64,000 bases of DNA. It comes from Paracoccus marinaquae. GTDB taxonomy: Bacteria; Pseudomonadota; Alphaproteobacteria; Rhodobacterales; Rhodobacteraceae. This document shows positions 56,073 to 64,000 of the stretch, piece after piece. The notes beneath the pieces are model-generated. The model was given only the letters and a program-made list of their open reading frames with translations. It was not told the DNA's origin and searched no databases. Where the stretch lies: the NCBI RefSeq assembly GCF_018860165.1, contig NZ_JAHKNG010000017.1, positions 20,890 to 84,889 of the forward strand, given 5' to 3'. Numbering within the stretch: the stretch's first letter is position 1; the number at the start of each line of letters is the position of its first letter. The position numbers and the translations under genes were made by a program.

Positions 56073-56615
56073 ATGGCCAAGCTGATGATCCTGCGCCATG
56101 CGCCGCCGCTCAGCGACGGGCGGCTGGCGGGGCGGACGGATGTCGCGGCCGATTGCAGCGATGGCGCGGCCTGCGACTGGATGCGCGCCCGGATCGGCGT
56201 ATCGGGGGAGGTGCTGTGCAGCCCCGCGCGCCGCTGCCGGCAGACCGCCGCCGCGCTCGGGCTCGCGCCGGACCGGACCTGCGACTGGCTGTGGGAACAG
56301 GATTTCGGCATCTGGGAAGGGCTGGCCTATGACGCGCTGCCCGATCTGGGCGCCCTGCCCCCGGCCGGCCTGGCGGCCCATCGCCCCGAAGGCGGCGAAA
56401 GCTTCGACGACATGGCCGCGAGGATCCATGCCGGCATTTCCGGACTGGACCACGACGCGCTGCTGGTCGCCCATGCCGGCACCGTCCGCGCGGCACTGGC
56501 ACTGGTGGTCGGCCCCGCGGCGCTGTCCTTCTCGGTCGCGCCGCTGTCGCTGACCGTGCTGCGCCGGGCCGGCGCGGGCTGGGCGGTCGAGGCCGTCAAT
56601 GTGACCGCGCCATGA
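56073..56615 (+). CDS. Histidine phosphatase family protein (CobC/alpha-ribazole phosphatase-like)
   Basis: The 180-residue phosphatase has LMILRHAPPLSDGRLAGRTD at the start (the RH catalytic motif), LCSPARRCRQTAAALG near residue 50, DFGIWEGLAYDAL near 82, and the second His in LLVAHAGTVRAAL near 135. Its stop overlaps the cobD start (ATGATG), and such phosphatases remove the 5'-phosphate in the nucleotide-loop part of cobalamin synthesis. The adjacent cobD therefore favours the CobC-type role. The ATG at 56073 has AAAGGGA at proper spacing; the ATG two codons earlier abuts it. Confidence 0.82.
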   Translation: MAKLMILRHAPPLSDGRLAGRTDVAADCSDGAACDWMRARIGVSGEVLCSPARRCRQTAAALGLAPDRTCDWLWEQDFGIWEGLAYDALPDLGALPPAGLAAHRPEGGESFDDMAARIHAGISGLDHDALLVAHAGTVRAALALVVGPAALSFSVAPLSLTVLRRAGAGWAVEAVNVTAP

Positions 56616-57517
56616 TGCCGCTGACGGCGCTGATCGCGCTGATCCTCGATGCCGCCATCGGCTGGCCCGAGCCGGTTTTTCGCCGCATCGGCCATCCGGT
56701 GACATGGCTGGGGCGGCTGATCGCGACGCTGGACCGGCGCCTGAACCGTGGCGGCGGGCGGGTGGCGCGCGGCGCGGTGGCCAGCCTGCTGGTGATCGGG
56801 GCGGCGCTGCTGCCGGCGATCTGGCTGCAAGGCCTCCTTGGCCCCGTCCTAGCGGGCATCTTGGCCTGGCCGCTGGTCGCCGCCCGCTCGCTGCACGATC
56901 ACCTGCGCGCGGTCGAGACACCGCTTTCGGCGGGCGATCTGGACGCCGCCCGACAGGCGACATCAATGATCGTGGGCCGCGATGTCAGCCGCGCCGATCA
57001 GGCCGCGCTGGCCCGCGCCAGTATCGAAAGCCTGGCCGAGAACGCCTCGGACGGGGTCATTGCGCCCTTGTTCTGGGCGGCGGTGGCGGGACTGCCGGGC
57101 ATCGCCGCCTACAAGGCGATCAATACGCTCGATTCGATGATCGGCCACCGCACCCCGCGCCATGCCCAGTTCGGCCGCTTCGCCGCCCGGCTGGACGATG
57201 CCGCCAACTGGCTGCCTGCCCGCCTGACGGCGCTGCTGATCGCGCTGGCCGGCGGGCGCGAGGCCTGGCGGGTGGCGCGGTGCGACGCCCGCGCGCATCG
57301 CTCGCCCAATGCCGGCTGGCCCGAGGCGGCAATGGCCGGCGCACTGGCGGTGCGGCTGTCCGGGCCTCGTGCCTATGCCGACCGCATCGCCGATGAGTCG
57401 TGGCTGAATGCCGGCGCGCGGGATCCGCAGGCCGCCGATATCGGCCGCGCGCTGGCGATCTATCGCCGCGCCACCATATCCGGCGCGGCGATCCTGCTGG
57501 TGCTGGCGCTTCTGTAG
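56612..57517 (+). CDS. cobD: Adenosylcobinamide-phosphate synthase
   Basis: CobD/CbiB attaches the aminopropanol linker to adenosylcobyric acid in B12 synthesis. The 301-residue membrane protein has LDAAIGWPEPVFRRIGHPVTWLGRLI at the N-terminus, SIESLAENASDGVIAPLFW near residue 145, YKAINTLDSMIGHRTPRHAQFG near 170, and HRSPNAGWPEAAMAGAL near 230. About five hydrophobic helices are visible. It is translationally coupled to the phosphatase upstream and convergent with tex, with 9 bp between the stops. So the host makes B12 as well as importing it. Confidence 0.94.
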   Translation: MMPLTALIALILDAAIGWPEPVFRRIGHPVTWLGRLIATLDRRLNRGGGRVARGAVASLLVIGAALLPAIWLQGLLGPVLAGILAWPLVAARSLHDHLRAVETPLSAGDLDAARQATSMIVGRDVSRADQAALARASIESLAENASDGVIAPLFWAAVAGLPGIAAYKAINTLDSMIGHRTPRHAQFGRFAARLDDAANWLPARLTALLIALAGGREAWRVARCDARAHRSPNAGWPEAAMAGALAVRLSGPRAYADRIADESWLNAGARDPQAADIGRALAIYRRATISGAAILLVLALL

Positions 57518-57526
57518 CCCGCCGGC

Positions 57527-59845
57527 CTAGCGTTTGCGCATCGCGTCCATCAGCGCCGCCCCGAACGAGCCGTGATCCGCGCCCTTGCCGCCCGGCGAGG
57601 CCGAGGCGCCCTTCGCCTGCCGCGTCCCCTTGCCTGGCTGCTCGCGCCCGGCGCCGGAACCGGTCCGCGCCTCGGCCCCGCCACCATCCTTGCGCATGGT
57701 CAGGCCGATGCGCTTGCGCGGCACATCCACCTCGGTCACCCGGACCTTCACCACATCGCCGACCTTCACCACCTCGTTCGGATCCTTCACGAAACGATCG
57801 GCCAGCTGGCTGATATGGACCAGCCCGTCCTGATGAACGCCGATATCGACGAAGGCACCGAAGGCCGCGACATTGGTGACGGTCCCCTCCAGCGACATGC
57901 CGGGTTTCAAATCGGTGATCTCCTCGACGCCATCGGCAAAGCTGGCGGTGACAAAGCCGGGGCGCGGGTCGCGGCCGGGCTTTTCCAGTTCCGCCAGAAT
58001 GTCGCGGATGGTGGGCAGGCCGAAATGCGCATCCACGAAATCTTCGGCGCGGACGGATTTCAGCGCCGCGCCATCGCCCATGATCGCGCGGATATCGCGC
58101 CCGCATGCGGTCACGATCCTGCGGGCCACGCCATAGGCCTCGGGGTGAACGGCCGAGGCATCCAGCGGCTCGTCGCCCTCACGGATCCGCAGGAAGCCCG
58201 CGCATTGCTCGAAGGCGCGCGGCCCGAGGCCCGCGACCTTCTTCAGCGCCGCACGCGAGCGGAATGCGCCTTCGGCATCGCGATGCGTCACGATGGACTG
58301 CGCGAGGGACGGCCCCAGCCCGGCGACATGGGCCAGCAGGGGGGCCGAGGCGGTGTTCAGATCGACCCCGACGGCGTTCACCGCATCCTCGACCACCGCC
58401 TCCAGCGTCTTGGCCAGTTGCCGCTGGTCCACATCGTGCTGATACTGGCCGACGCCGATGCTTTCCGGCGGCACCTTCACCAGTTCGGCCAGCGGATCCT
58501 GAAGGCGCCGCGCGATCGAGACCGCGCCGCGCAGCGACACGTCGAGATCGGGAAATTCCTTCGCCGCCAGTTCCGAGGCGGAATAGACCGAGGCCCCGGC
58601 CTCGGACACCACCACCCTAGTGGGCTGCTTCACCCCCTTCGGCAGATGTTTCAGCACCTCGCCGACCAGTCGCTCGGTCTCGCGGCTGGCGGTGCCGTTG
58701 CCGATGGCGATCAGGTCGGCGCCATGCCGCGCGATCAGCGCCAGCAGCGTGGCCTCGGCCCCGCGCAGGTCGTTCTTGGGCTGGAAGGGATAGATGGTGG
58801 CGGTATCGACCAGCTTGCCGGTCGCATCCACGACTGCGACCTTGACGCCGGTGCGGATACCGGGATCCAGACCGATGGTCGCCTTGGCCCCGGCCGGCGC
58901 GGCCAGCAGCAGGTCCTTGAGGTTGCGCCCGAAGACCCGGATCGCCTCGTCATGGGCGCGTTTGCGCAACTCGGTCAAGAGGTCGATATACATGGTGTTC
59001 GACAGCCGCACCCGCCAGCACCATCCCGCGACCTGCCGCAGCCACTGATCGCCCGGCAACTCGCCCAGCCGGCCGATGGCCCGCACCACGATCCCCTCGG
59101 CCCGCGCGGCACCCGTTTCCGGGTCGGGCGAGATGTCGATGGTCACCACTTCTTCCTTCGCCGCCCGCAGGATCGCCAGCGCCCGGTGGCCGGGAATATC
59201 GGCCCATTTCTCGCGATGGTCGAAATAGTCGCTGAACTTCGCGCCGGCCTGTTCCTTTCCGGCCACAAGCTTGGCGGCGATGAAGGCCTCGGCCCGCATG
59301 AACTCGCGCAGCGCGCCCAGCAGCGCGGCATTCTCGCTCAACTCCTCGACCAGGATATCGCGCGCCCCGTCAAGCGCCGCCTTCGCATCCGCCACCGCCT
59401 CGGTGACATAGCCTTGGGCCAGCGCCTTCGGATCGGCGGCGCGGTCGTCCTGAATGGCGCGCAACAGCGGCTCCAGCCCGTTCTCGCGGGCGATCATCGC
59501 CTTGGTACGGCGCTTGGGCTTGAACGGCAGATAGATATCCTCTAGCGCGGCCTTGGTCTCGGCCCCGGCGATGGCCCGGGCCAGATCGTCGGTCAGCTTG
59601 CCCTGCTCGCGGACCGAGTTCAGGATCGCCGCGCGCCGGGCCTCCATCTCGCGCAGGTAAGCCAGCCGTTCGGACAGGTTGCGCAGCTGCGTGTCGTCCA
59701 GCCCGCCGGTGACCTCCTTGCGATAGCGCGCGACGAAGGGCACCGTCGCCCCGCCATCCAGCAATTCGGCGGCTGCGCTGACCTGCGCCGGGCTGGCATT
59801 GATCTCGGCGGCGATGATGCGGGCAATGCGGGGGGCTGCGTCCAT
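57527..59845 (-). CDS. tex: Transcription accessory protein Tex (RNA-binding, S1 domain)
   Basis: Tex is a conserved nucleic-acid-binding protein that interacts with transcription and ribosome-associated machinery. The 772-residue protein has the N-terminal helical domain (PFVARYRKEVTGGLDDTQLRNL), the YqgF-like nuclease-fold region (IGLDPGIRTGVKVAVVDATG), and helix-hairpin-helix elements (LLAHVAGLGPSLAQSIV, RAALKKVAGLGPRAFEQCAGFLRI). The C-terminal S1 domain is GTVTNVAAFGAFVDIGVHQDGLVH in two parts near residue 645. A basic tail follows. ATG 59845 has CAGGAGAGG upstream. Confidence 0.95.
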   Translation of the reverse strand: MDAAPRIARIIAAEINASPAQVSAAAELLDGGATVPFVARYRKEVTGGLDDTQLRNLSERLAYLREMEARRAAILNSVREQGKLTDDLARAIAGAETKAALEDIYLPFKPKRRTKAMIARENGLEPLLRAIQDDRAADPKALAQGYVTEAVADAKAALDGARDILVEELSENAALLGALREFMRAEAFIAAKLVAGKEQAGAKFSDYFDHREKWADIPGHRALAILRAAKEEVVTIDISPDPETGAARAEGIVVRAIGRLGELPGDQWLRQVAGWCWRVRLSNTMYIDLLTELRKRAHDEAIRVFGRNLKDLLLAAPAGAKATIGLDPGIRTGVKVAVVDATGKLVDTATIYPFQPKNDLRGAEATLLALIARHGADLIAIGNGTASRETERLVGEVLKHLPKGVKQPTRVVVSEAGASVYSASELAAKEFPDLDVSLRGAVSIARRLQDPLAELVKVPPESIGVGQYQHDVDQRQLAKTLEAVVEDAVNAVGVDLNTASAPLLAHVAGLGPSLAQSIVTHRDAEGAFRSRAALKKVAGLGPRAFEQCAGFLRIREGDEPLDASAVHPEAYGVARRIVTACGRDIRAIMGDGAALKSVRAEDFVDAHFGLPTIRDILAELEKPGRDPRPGFVTASFADGVEEITDLKPGMSLEGTVTNVAAFGAFVDIGVHQDGLVHISQLADRFVKDPNEVVKVGDVVKVRVTEVDVPRKRIGLTMRKDGGGAEARTGSGAGREQPGKGTRQAKGASASPGGKGADHGSFGAALMDAMRKR

Positions 59846-59912
59846 GCGGGTCCTCTCCTGTTCTGGAACCGCAGTCTTACCCCTGCCGCCAGCCGGCGCC
59901 AAGCATCAAGCC

Positions 59913-62432
59913 TCAGTCGCGGGCCAGTTCCGGCATCCGCTCGGCGGCATCGGTCAGCGCCTTCTCGGACATGCTGACACGAACCGCCTGGCGCAACGCA
60001 CTGGATCGTTTCAGCACCCGCCGGAAACCGGCCTCGTCCAGTTCCAGGAGGCTGGTGGGGGTGATTGCGGTGATCTGGGCGCGTCGCGGACGGCGTGTCA
60101 GCAGGCTCATCTGCCCGAACATCTCGCCCCGGCCCAGACGGGTGGTCTGGCCGGCGATTTCCTGTTCGACCGCACCCGAGGCCACGAAGAAGACGCTGTG
60201 CGCCGAACTGTCCTTGCGCGCGATCACCTTGCCGGCATTGAAATAGCGGGTGTGCAGGGCCCGGCTGAGGCGCCGCAATTCGCCGTCGTCCAGATCGGCA
60301 AAAAGCGGGAACTGCCGCACCAGTTCCTTCTTCCGCAACGCCATGTCCAGCGCCGGCCGCCCTTCGGCCTTCTGCCTGCGCCGCCCGATATCGGCCATGA
60401 GGGCGGTGTGCAACTCGGCCCCGATCAGCCCGTCATCGCGCATGGCGGCGTATTCGCGTTCTTCTAGCCGCAGGGACGCGCGGCGGATGAAGCGGCGTTC
60501 CAGTTCCTCGGCATAGCCGGGATATTGCAGGCGCAACCCCTCCAGCGCGGTCTCGACCGCCTCGGAACGGCGGCTCAGCAATTCGTGCAGCAACTCGGCC
60601 ACGCGCCGGCCATGGATCCGGCGGATACGGCTGTCGATGAATCCATCCACGTCCCGCAGGATCAGCCGCTTGGCCAGCAGCGATTCGAAACGGTCGGCGG
60701 TCATCTGCGCCAGGGGGCCGGCGATACGCAGCCGGTTCTGCAGGAAGGCGGCCGAGCGGAAGCTCGGGCCATAGCGAAGCGCCCGCCGCGCCGCGCGCTG
60801 ATAGCCGAAGCGGCCGCCGCTGCGGGCCGCCTCGATCAGCCGGTCGGCCTCGAACAGCATCGTCTCGGACAGCCGGGCGCTGATCGCCCGTTCGCGGAAC
60901 CGCGACAGGATCACCTCGCGTTCGTGCCCCGCCAGTGCGATCAGGCCGAGGGTGATCCGGTCACGATCGAGGATCTCGGTATTGTCCTCGGCATCGGCCC
61001 GCGCCACCGCCTGATCCAGCCGTTCCGCGAAGCGCTTCGCCTCGGAACGGACGGTCTCGCGGGTCAGATCGTAATTCTCGGTGGTGCTGGCAACCTCTTC
61101 ACGCACGGTCTGCAGGGCCACGGCCACGACCTGGTTTGACAGCGCCACGTCAAGCGGCGACAGCCGGTCCAGCCCCAGCCGCGAGATCACCCATCTGAGC
61201 GTGGTCCCCTGCACCATCAGCGTGAACAGGGTGAATCCAGTGGCAAGGATGCCGACCAGCCGTTTCGTCTCGACCGGCACGCGCAGGCTTTCGGTCACCG
61301 CCAACGCCAGCGCCAGCGTCACCGCCCCGCGCAGCCCGCCCCAGAGGATGGCGACGCGGTAGGGCCGCTCGATCACCGGCGAGAGTTTCGTCATCGATAG
61401 AAGCGGCATCAACCCGAAGAGGATCACCGCCCGGGCAAGGAAGGCGGCCAGGATCACCACCAGGATCAGCGCATAGTCGCCCGGCCGCACCTCGCCCATC
61501 AGCCGAGGTATCAGCAGCGCTGCCAGAATGAAGATCAGGGCCCCCGCCCAATGCGCCAAAAGCGCCCAGATCTCGCGCAGGTTGGTCCAGAACGCGGGCG
61601 CCAACCGCGCCGGTCCCATCAGGTTCAGCGTCAGACCGGTGGCAACGACGGCGATCACGCCCGAGGCCCCCAGCAACTGTTCGGTGCCGATATAGGCCAG
61701 GTAGGGCGCCGCCACCGAAACGGAAAGCTGCGCCAGCTCATAGCGGGCAAACCAGTGCATCAACTGCAGCGCCGCGCGGGCCGCGATCATGCCGCCCAGG
61801 GCGCCGCCGCCCAAAAGCCAGGGAAAGCTCCACAATGCACCGCCCAGATCCGGGTCGGGCACGCCCAGCATCACGAAGCTCATGAACAGGCCGAACAGCG
61901 CGATGGCGGCGGCGTCGTTCAAGAGGCTCTCGCCCTCGATGATGCGCGCCAGCCGGCGCGGCGCCGAGAGCGAGCGGAAGATGCTGACGACGGCCGAAGG
62001 GTCGGTGGTCGAGACGATCGAGCCGATCAGCAGGCAGACCACCAGCGGCAGCCCGCTGACCCAGGACAGCGCATAGCCGATGGTCAGCGTCGCCACCACG
62101 ACCGCCACGACGGCAAGGGTCAGGATCGGCACCCAGTCGTCCAGCATCCGCCGGACATTCATCTCCAGCGTGGCCTGGAAGATCAGGGTCGGCAGGAAGA
62201 CGTAGAGGAACACGTTCGACCGGATCGGCAGCGCCAGAATCGCCTCGGCCACCGGGTTCAGCGCATCGGTCACATCGGTGCGCAGGAAGAAGACGGCACC
62301 GCCGCCGATCAGGATGCCCAGCACGGCGAGGATCACGGTGTAGGGCAAGGACAGCCGTGCCGCGAGCGGCTCGGCCATGGCGATGACGACGAAAAGCGAG
62401 GCAATGACGGCAGTCAGCAGAACGATGTCCAT
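59913..62432 (-). CDS. Na+/H+ antiporter with C-terminal cyclic-nucleotide-binding-like domain
   Basis: The 839-residue protein has an N-terminal CPA1-type exchanger of about 12 helices. VLLIGSIVSTTDPSAVVSIF-like motifs (LLIGSIVSTTDPSAVVSIFR) near residue 150 and IIEGESLLNDAAAIALFG near 180 carry the transport Asp pairs. A long charged cytoplasmic segment (about 440-700) follows, and then a cNMP-binding-like beta-roll (FPLFADLDDGELRRLSRAL, VFFVASGAVEQEI, LGRGEMFGQMSLLTRRPRRA) near 710-830. Such a sensor tail may gate exchange by a nucleotide. No canonical phosphate-binding Glu-Arg pair was verified. The ATG at 62432 opens directly into the first helix. Confidence 0.88.
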   Translation of the reverse strand: MDIVLLTAVIASLFVVIAMAEPLAARLSLPYTVILAVLGILIGGGAVFFLRTDVTDALNPVAEAILALPIRSNVFLYVFLPTLIFQATLEMNVRRMLDDWVPILTLAVVAVVVATLTIGYALSWVSGLPLVVCLLIGSIVSTTDPSAVVSIFRSLSAPRRLARIIEGESLLNDAAAIALFGLFMSFVMLGVPDPDLGGALWSFPWLLGGGALGGMIAARAALQLMHWFARYELAQLSVSVAAPYLAYIGTEQLLGASGVIAVVATGLTLNLMGPARLAPAFWTNLREIWALLAHWAGALIFILAALLIPRLMGEVRPGDYALILVVILAAFLARAVILFGLMPLLSMTKLSPVIERPYRVAILWGGLRGAVTLALALAVTESLRVPVETKRLVGILATGFTLFTLMVQGTTLRWVISRLGLDRLSPLDVALSNQVVAVALQTVREEVASTTENYDLTRETVRSEAKRFAERLDQAVARADAEDNTEILDRDRITLGLIALAGHEREVILSRFRERAISARLSETMLFEADRLIEAARSGGRFGYQRAARRALRYGPSFRSAAFLQNRLRIAGPLAQMTADRFESLLAKRLILRDVDGFIDSRIRRIHGRRVAELLHELLSRRSEAVETALEGLRLQYPGYAEELERRFIRRASLRLEEREYAAMRDDGLIGAELHTALMADIGRRRQKAEGRPALDMALRKKELVRQFPLFADLDDGELRRLSRALHTRYFNAGKVIARKDSSAHSVFFVASGAVEQEIAGQTTRLGRGEMFGQMSLLTRRPRRAQITAITPTSLLELDEAGFRRVLKRSSALRQAVRVSMSEKALTDAAERMPELARD

Positions 62433-62798
62433 GTCCCAGCGATAACTGCAAAATCCGCGCCCGTGAATATCGCCCGGCGGACCCCGCCACGATTTTTCGT
62501 GAATGACGGATCGCCTGCCGCGCATCACGGCCATCTCGCCACCGGAGCGCGATGGGCGACAATCAACTCTTGACAGAGCTTCCCGGCCCGACAACCTTAA
62601 GACGAAAAGCACTTTCTGGGCCGGGCGGAAAGCACGGACACGACCGTCAGAAGCACGTTTTCTTGGCGCTGGTGCGATCAGGCGGCCATCTCGGCGGAGC
62701 CGAAACCGTTGATCAGACGTTCCTAAAGTGGAAGATTAAAAACCGTCATCGGGGGGCCGTCCTGCTACTCCGTTTTTCTCAATGAGAAAGGTTCCAGA
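62433..62798. other. Intergenic interval upstream of the accessory end (366 bp)
   Basis: No gene is supported. Base composition becomes AT-richer from about 62560 onward. A TTGACA at 62570-62575 has no suitable -10. A TTTCTC/GAGAAA stem at 62776-62789 overlaps the ribosome site of the next gene. Confidence 0.5.
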
Positions 62799-63272
62799 GT
62801 GTTAAAGAGATCATTTGAGAAGATCATAATCTTCACGCGTCGAAACAAAATCATACTTCTAGCCCTTCTGATCTTCTCCCTGCTATGGGATGCCGCTCTG
62901 GTTAAGCAAGGCTCTGGTGGCTGGATGTTCGGGGGAGCCGCTGGCGGAGCAGCTGCGGGCGGATATGCTGCTTCACTTGTGGGGGGGATCGGCATCGTCG
63001 CAATGGGTTCTGGTGTTGGTATCCCCGCTGCTGCGGTAATTGGCTTAGGAGCGCTTTTTGGAGGAGCTGTAGGCGCCGCGACAGGAGGAGGAATTGGCGC
63101 TTTGCTGCGGGACCAGGTTGTAGATCTGCCAACGCTGTTTCTAGTCTTTTGCATGTCGCTTGGCGCGGCGGTCGTTTTCATATTCACCGCAAGAGTACTT
63201 CGCGCATTCGGTCGTGCAGCGCGGTTCCGACTTGGTGCAATTTGGGCCAACATAAGAGGAAAAAGCTCATAA
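62799..63272 (+). CDS. Glycine-rich membrane protein, function unknown
   Basis: The 157-residue protein begins at a GTG with a GAGAAAGG site 8 bases upstream. It has a basic N-terminus (LKRSFEKIIIFTRRNK), a membrane helix (IILLALLIFSLLWDAAL), and a long Gly/Ala zipper (FGGAAGGAAAGGYAASLVGG, VGIPAAAVIGLGALFGGAVG, ATGGGIGALL, residues about 45-105). Another helix (LFLVFCMSLGAAVVFIFTA) and a basic tail end it. Glycine zippers form tightly packed membrane helices or pores; some bacteriocins and pore formers look like this, but no family is recognised. Its AT content and codon use differ from the neighbours, and an IS element begins 6 bases after the stop. Confidence 0.6.
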   Translation: MLKRSFEKIIIFTRRNKIILLALLIFSLLWDAALVKQGSGGWMFGGAAGGAAAGGYAASLVGGIGIVAMGSGVGIPAAAVIGLGALFGGAVGAATGGGIGALLRDQVVDLPTLFLVFCMSLGAAVVFIFTARVLRAFGRAARFRLGAIWANIRGKSS

Positions 63273-63277
63273 GCGAT

Positions 63278-63875
63278 GGGCGTTGTTGCAGAACTCTGGC
63301 GGTGAAGGATTCACATCACGGATCCATTTGGTTAGACGGGCTGCATGAGCAAGCCCACACCCGCCCGCTACCGCACGACGAACTGGTCCAGCTACAGCGC
63401 CGCGCTCCGCAAGCGTGGTTCGCTGCTGGTCTGGCCGGACAAGGAGACGGCTTGGCACGCGCCGCATGAGGGTCGATCGGGGCGCCCGCCGGTCTTCTCG
63501 AACGCAGCGATCCAGTTCTGTCTGTCGATCAAGGTACTGTTCAAACTGCCGCTTCGGCAAATCGAGCCATGAGAACGCCACTGGTTCGAGTGACCATGGC
63601 GAGGGGGGATGGTTGCTAGTCTCCTGCGCCTGGCGGGACTGGACTGGCCCGTTCCGGATTACTCCACGCTCTGCCGCCGTCGGAAGACCCTGGCCGTGCA
63701 AATCCCGTATCGCCGCACCGACGGGCCTCTAAACCTGCTCGTAGACAGCACCGGCATCAAGTTCCTCGGCGATGGCGAATGGCAGGCCCGAAAGCACGGT
63801 GTTCAGGGGCGGCGCCAGTGGCGCAAGGTGCATCTCGCGATAGATACGGATACCTCCTACATCCGCACGGCATTG
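63278..63875 (+). mobile_element. Decayed IS5-family insertion sequence, 3' end lost
   Basis: The left end GGGCGTTGTTGCAGA at 63278 resembles IS5-family ends that start GGGC.TTGTTGCA. The transposase lies within 63345-63884. The right end is missing because an IS110-family element appears to begin near 63875-63885. Confidence 0.7.
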
Positions 63876-63884
63876 ATGATGTGA
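63345..63884 (+). pseudogene. IS5-family transposase, interrupted by stops and truncated
   Basis: The first part encodes MSKPTPARYRTTNWSSYSAAL..VFSNAAIQFCLSIKVLFKLPLRQ (to 63560). The second part resumes in the same frame at GMVASLLRLAGLDWPVPDYS, then STGIKFLGDGEW and RRQWRKVHLAIDT. Between them 45 bases replace the expected 6 or so and introduce two in-frame TGA codons (63570-63572, 63591-63593). The C-terminal half, including later DDE residues, is absent: the frame departs after SYIRTA and stops. So this copy cannot make an active transposase. Confidence 0.85.
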
Positions 63885-63947
63885 CCGCCCCCCGACGGCA
63901 TCTCTGTGCCAAGGTGGGTCTGCGATGATCCACAACGGAGGACGGTC

Positions 63948-64000
63948 ATGTCGGAGATTATCACGGTCGGGCTCGATCTGGCGAAGAATGTGTTCCAGGT
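63948..64000 (+). CDS. IS110-family transposase, N-terminal fragment (cut by window end)
   Basis: The first 17 residues MSEIITVGLDLAKNVFQ match the start of IS110-family transposases, whose DEDD motif begins with the Asp in GLDLAK. A CGGAGGACGG site precedes the ATG. The rest lies outside the window. IS110 elements move without terminal inverted repeats and use a bridge RNA from their flanking non-coding end, so the 63885-63947 leader could contain such a sequence. Confidence 0.75.
   Translation, partial: MSEIITVGLDLAKNVFQ

Noticed and set aside
62570..62598. Perfect TTGACA as a promoter
   Set aside because: No acceptable -10 at 15-19 bases; best candidate AACCTT is poor.
63570..63593. In-frame TGA codons in the transposase as selenocysteine or recoding sites
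   Set aside because: They lie inside an insert absent from the expected protein; simple decay explains them.

Overview
This is a GC-rich chromosomal segment from an alphaproteobacterium of the Rhodobacterales, most likely Paracoccus or a close relative. The evidence is a stand-alone F1 ATP synthase operon in the order atpH-A-G-D-C without F0 genes, a Shemin-type 5-aminolevulinate synthase, a large leucine-degradation operon, a cobalamin-riboswitch-controlled B12 uptake operon, and a GC-rich hairpin repeat with a GATATTT/GTATTTG tail at gene ends, a pattern I recall from Rhodobacterales genomes. The genus is inferred from gene content and style only; no alignment could be run.

Layout. 1-6.1 kb: end of an MFS transporter, xseA, purD, prs, a DsbA-like isomerase, an alpha/beta hydrolase and an H-type lectin protein. 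6.2-11.3 kb: the F1 operon (minus strand) with a candidate promoter and an intrinsic terminator. 11.5-16.5 kb: a degenerate family-25 glycosyltransferase, a methyltransferase, gloB, and clpA behind a candidate heat-shock promoter. 16.6-23.8 kb: pabC-pabB-mfd, an EamA permease, a HAD hydrolase and a small HMA metallochaperone. 24-26.1 kb: a small secreted protein, a sirtuin and an endonuclease/phosphatase-fold enzyme. 26.1-30.8 kb: cobalamin riboswitch, btuB, btuF, btuC, btuD. 30.8-38.1 kb: an orphan ParA-like ATPase, a monooxygenase, M19 and M20 peptidases, a RodZ-like protein, hemA, a structured non-coding interval and a small ion channel.

38.1-44.7 kb holds the most unusual unit: a tight six-gene operon encoding a DUF3604 PHP-like exported protein, a Cys-x-x-Cys secreted protein, a membrane-anchored PpiC-type prolyl isomerase and three different HupE/UreJ-like membrane proteins, with no hydrogenase or urease gene in the window. 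It is the best candidate here for an undescribed system, perhaps metal delivery to an exported metalloenzyme.

45.2-55.9 kb is an eleven-gene leucine/isovalerate operon: isovaleryl-CoA dehydrogenase, both methylcrotonyl-CoA carboxylase subunits, methylglutaconyl-CoA hydratase, HMG-CoA lyase and an acyl-CoA synthetase. Embedded in it are two LprI-like periplasmic proteins, an ankyrin protein, a macrodomain and a glutathione transferase. A promoter and a perfect TetR-type palindrome precede it. 56.1-59.8 kb: a histidine phosphatase coupled to cobD (B12 synthesis), then tex. 59.9-62.4 kb: a Na+/H+ antiporter with a cyclic-nucleotide-binding-like tail. 62.5-64 kb: an AT-richer accessory end with a glycine-rich membrane protein, a decayed IS5-family element, and an IS110-family transposase cut by the window edge.
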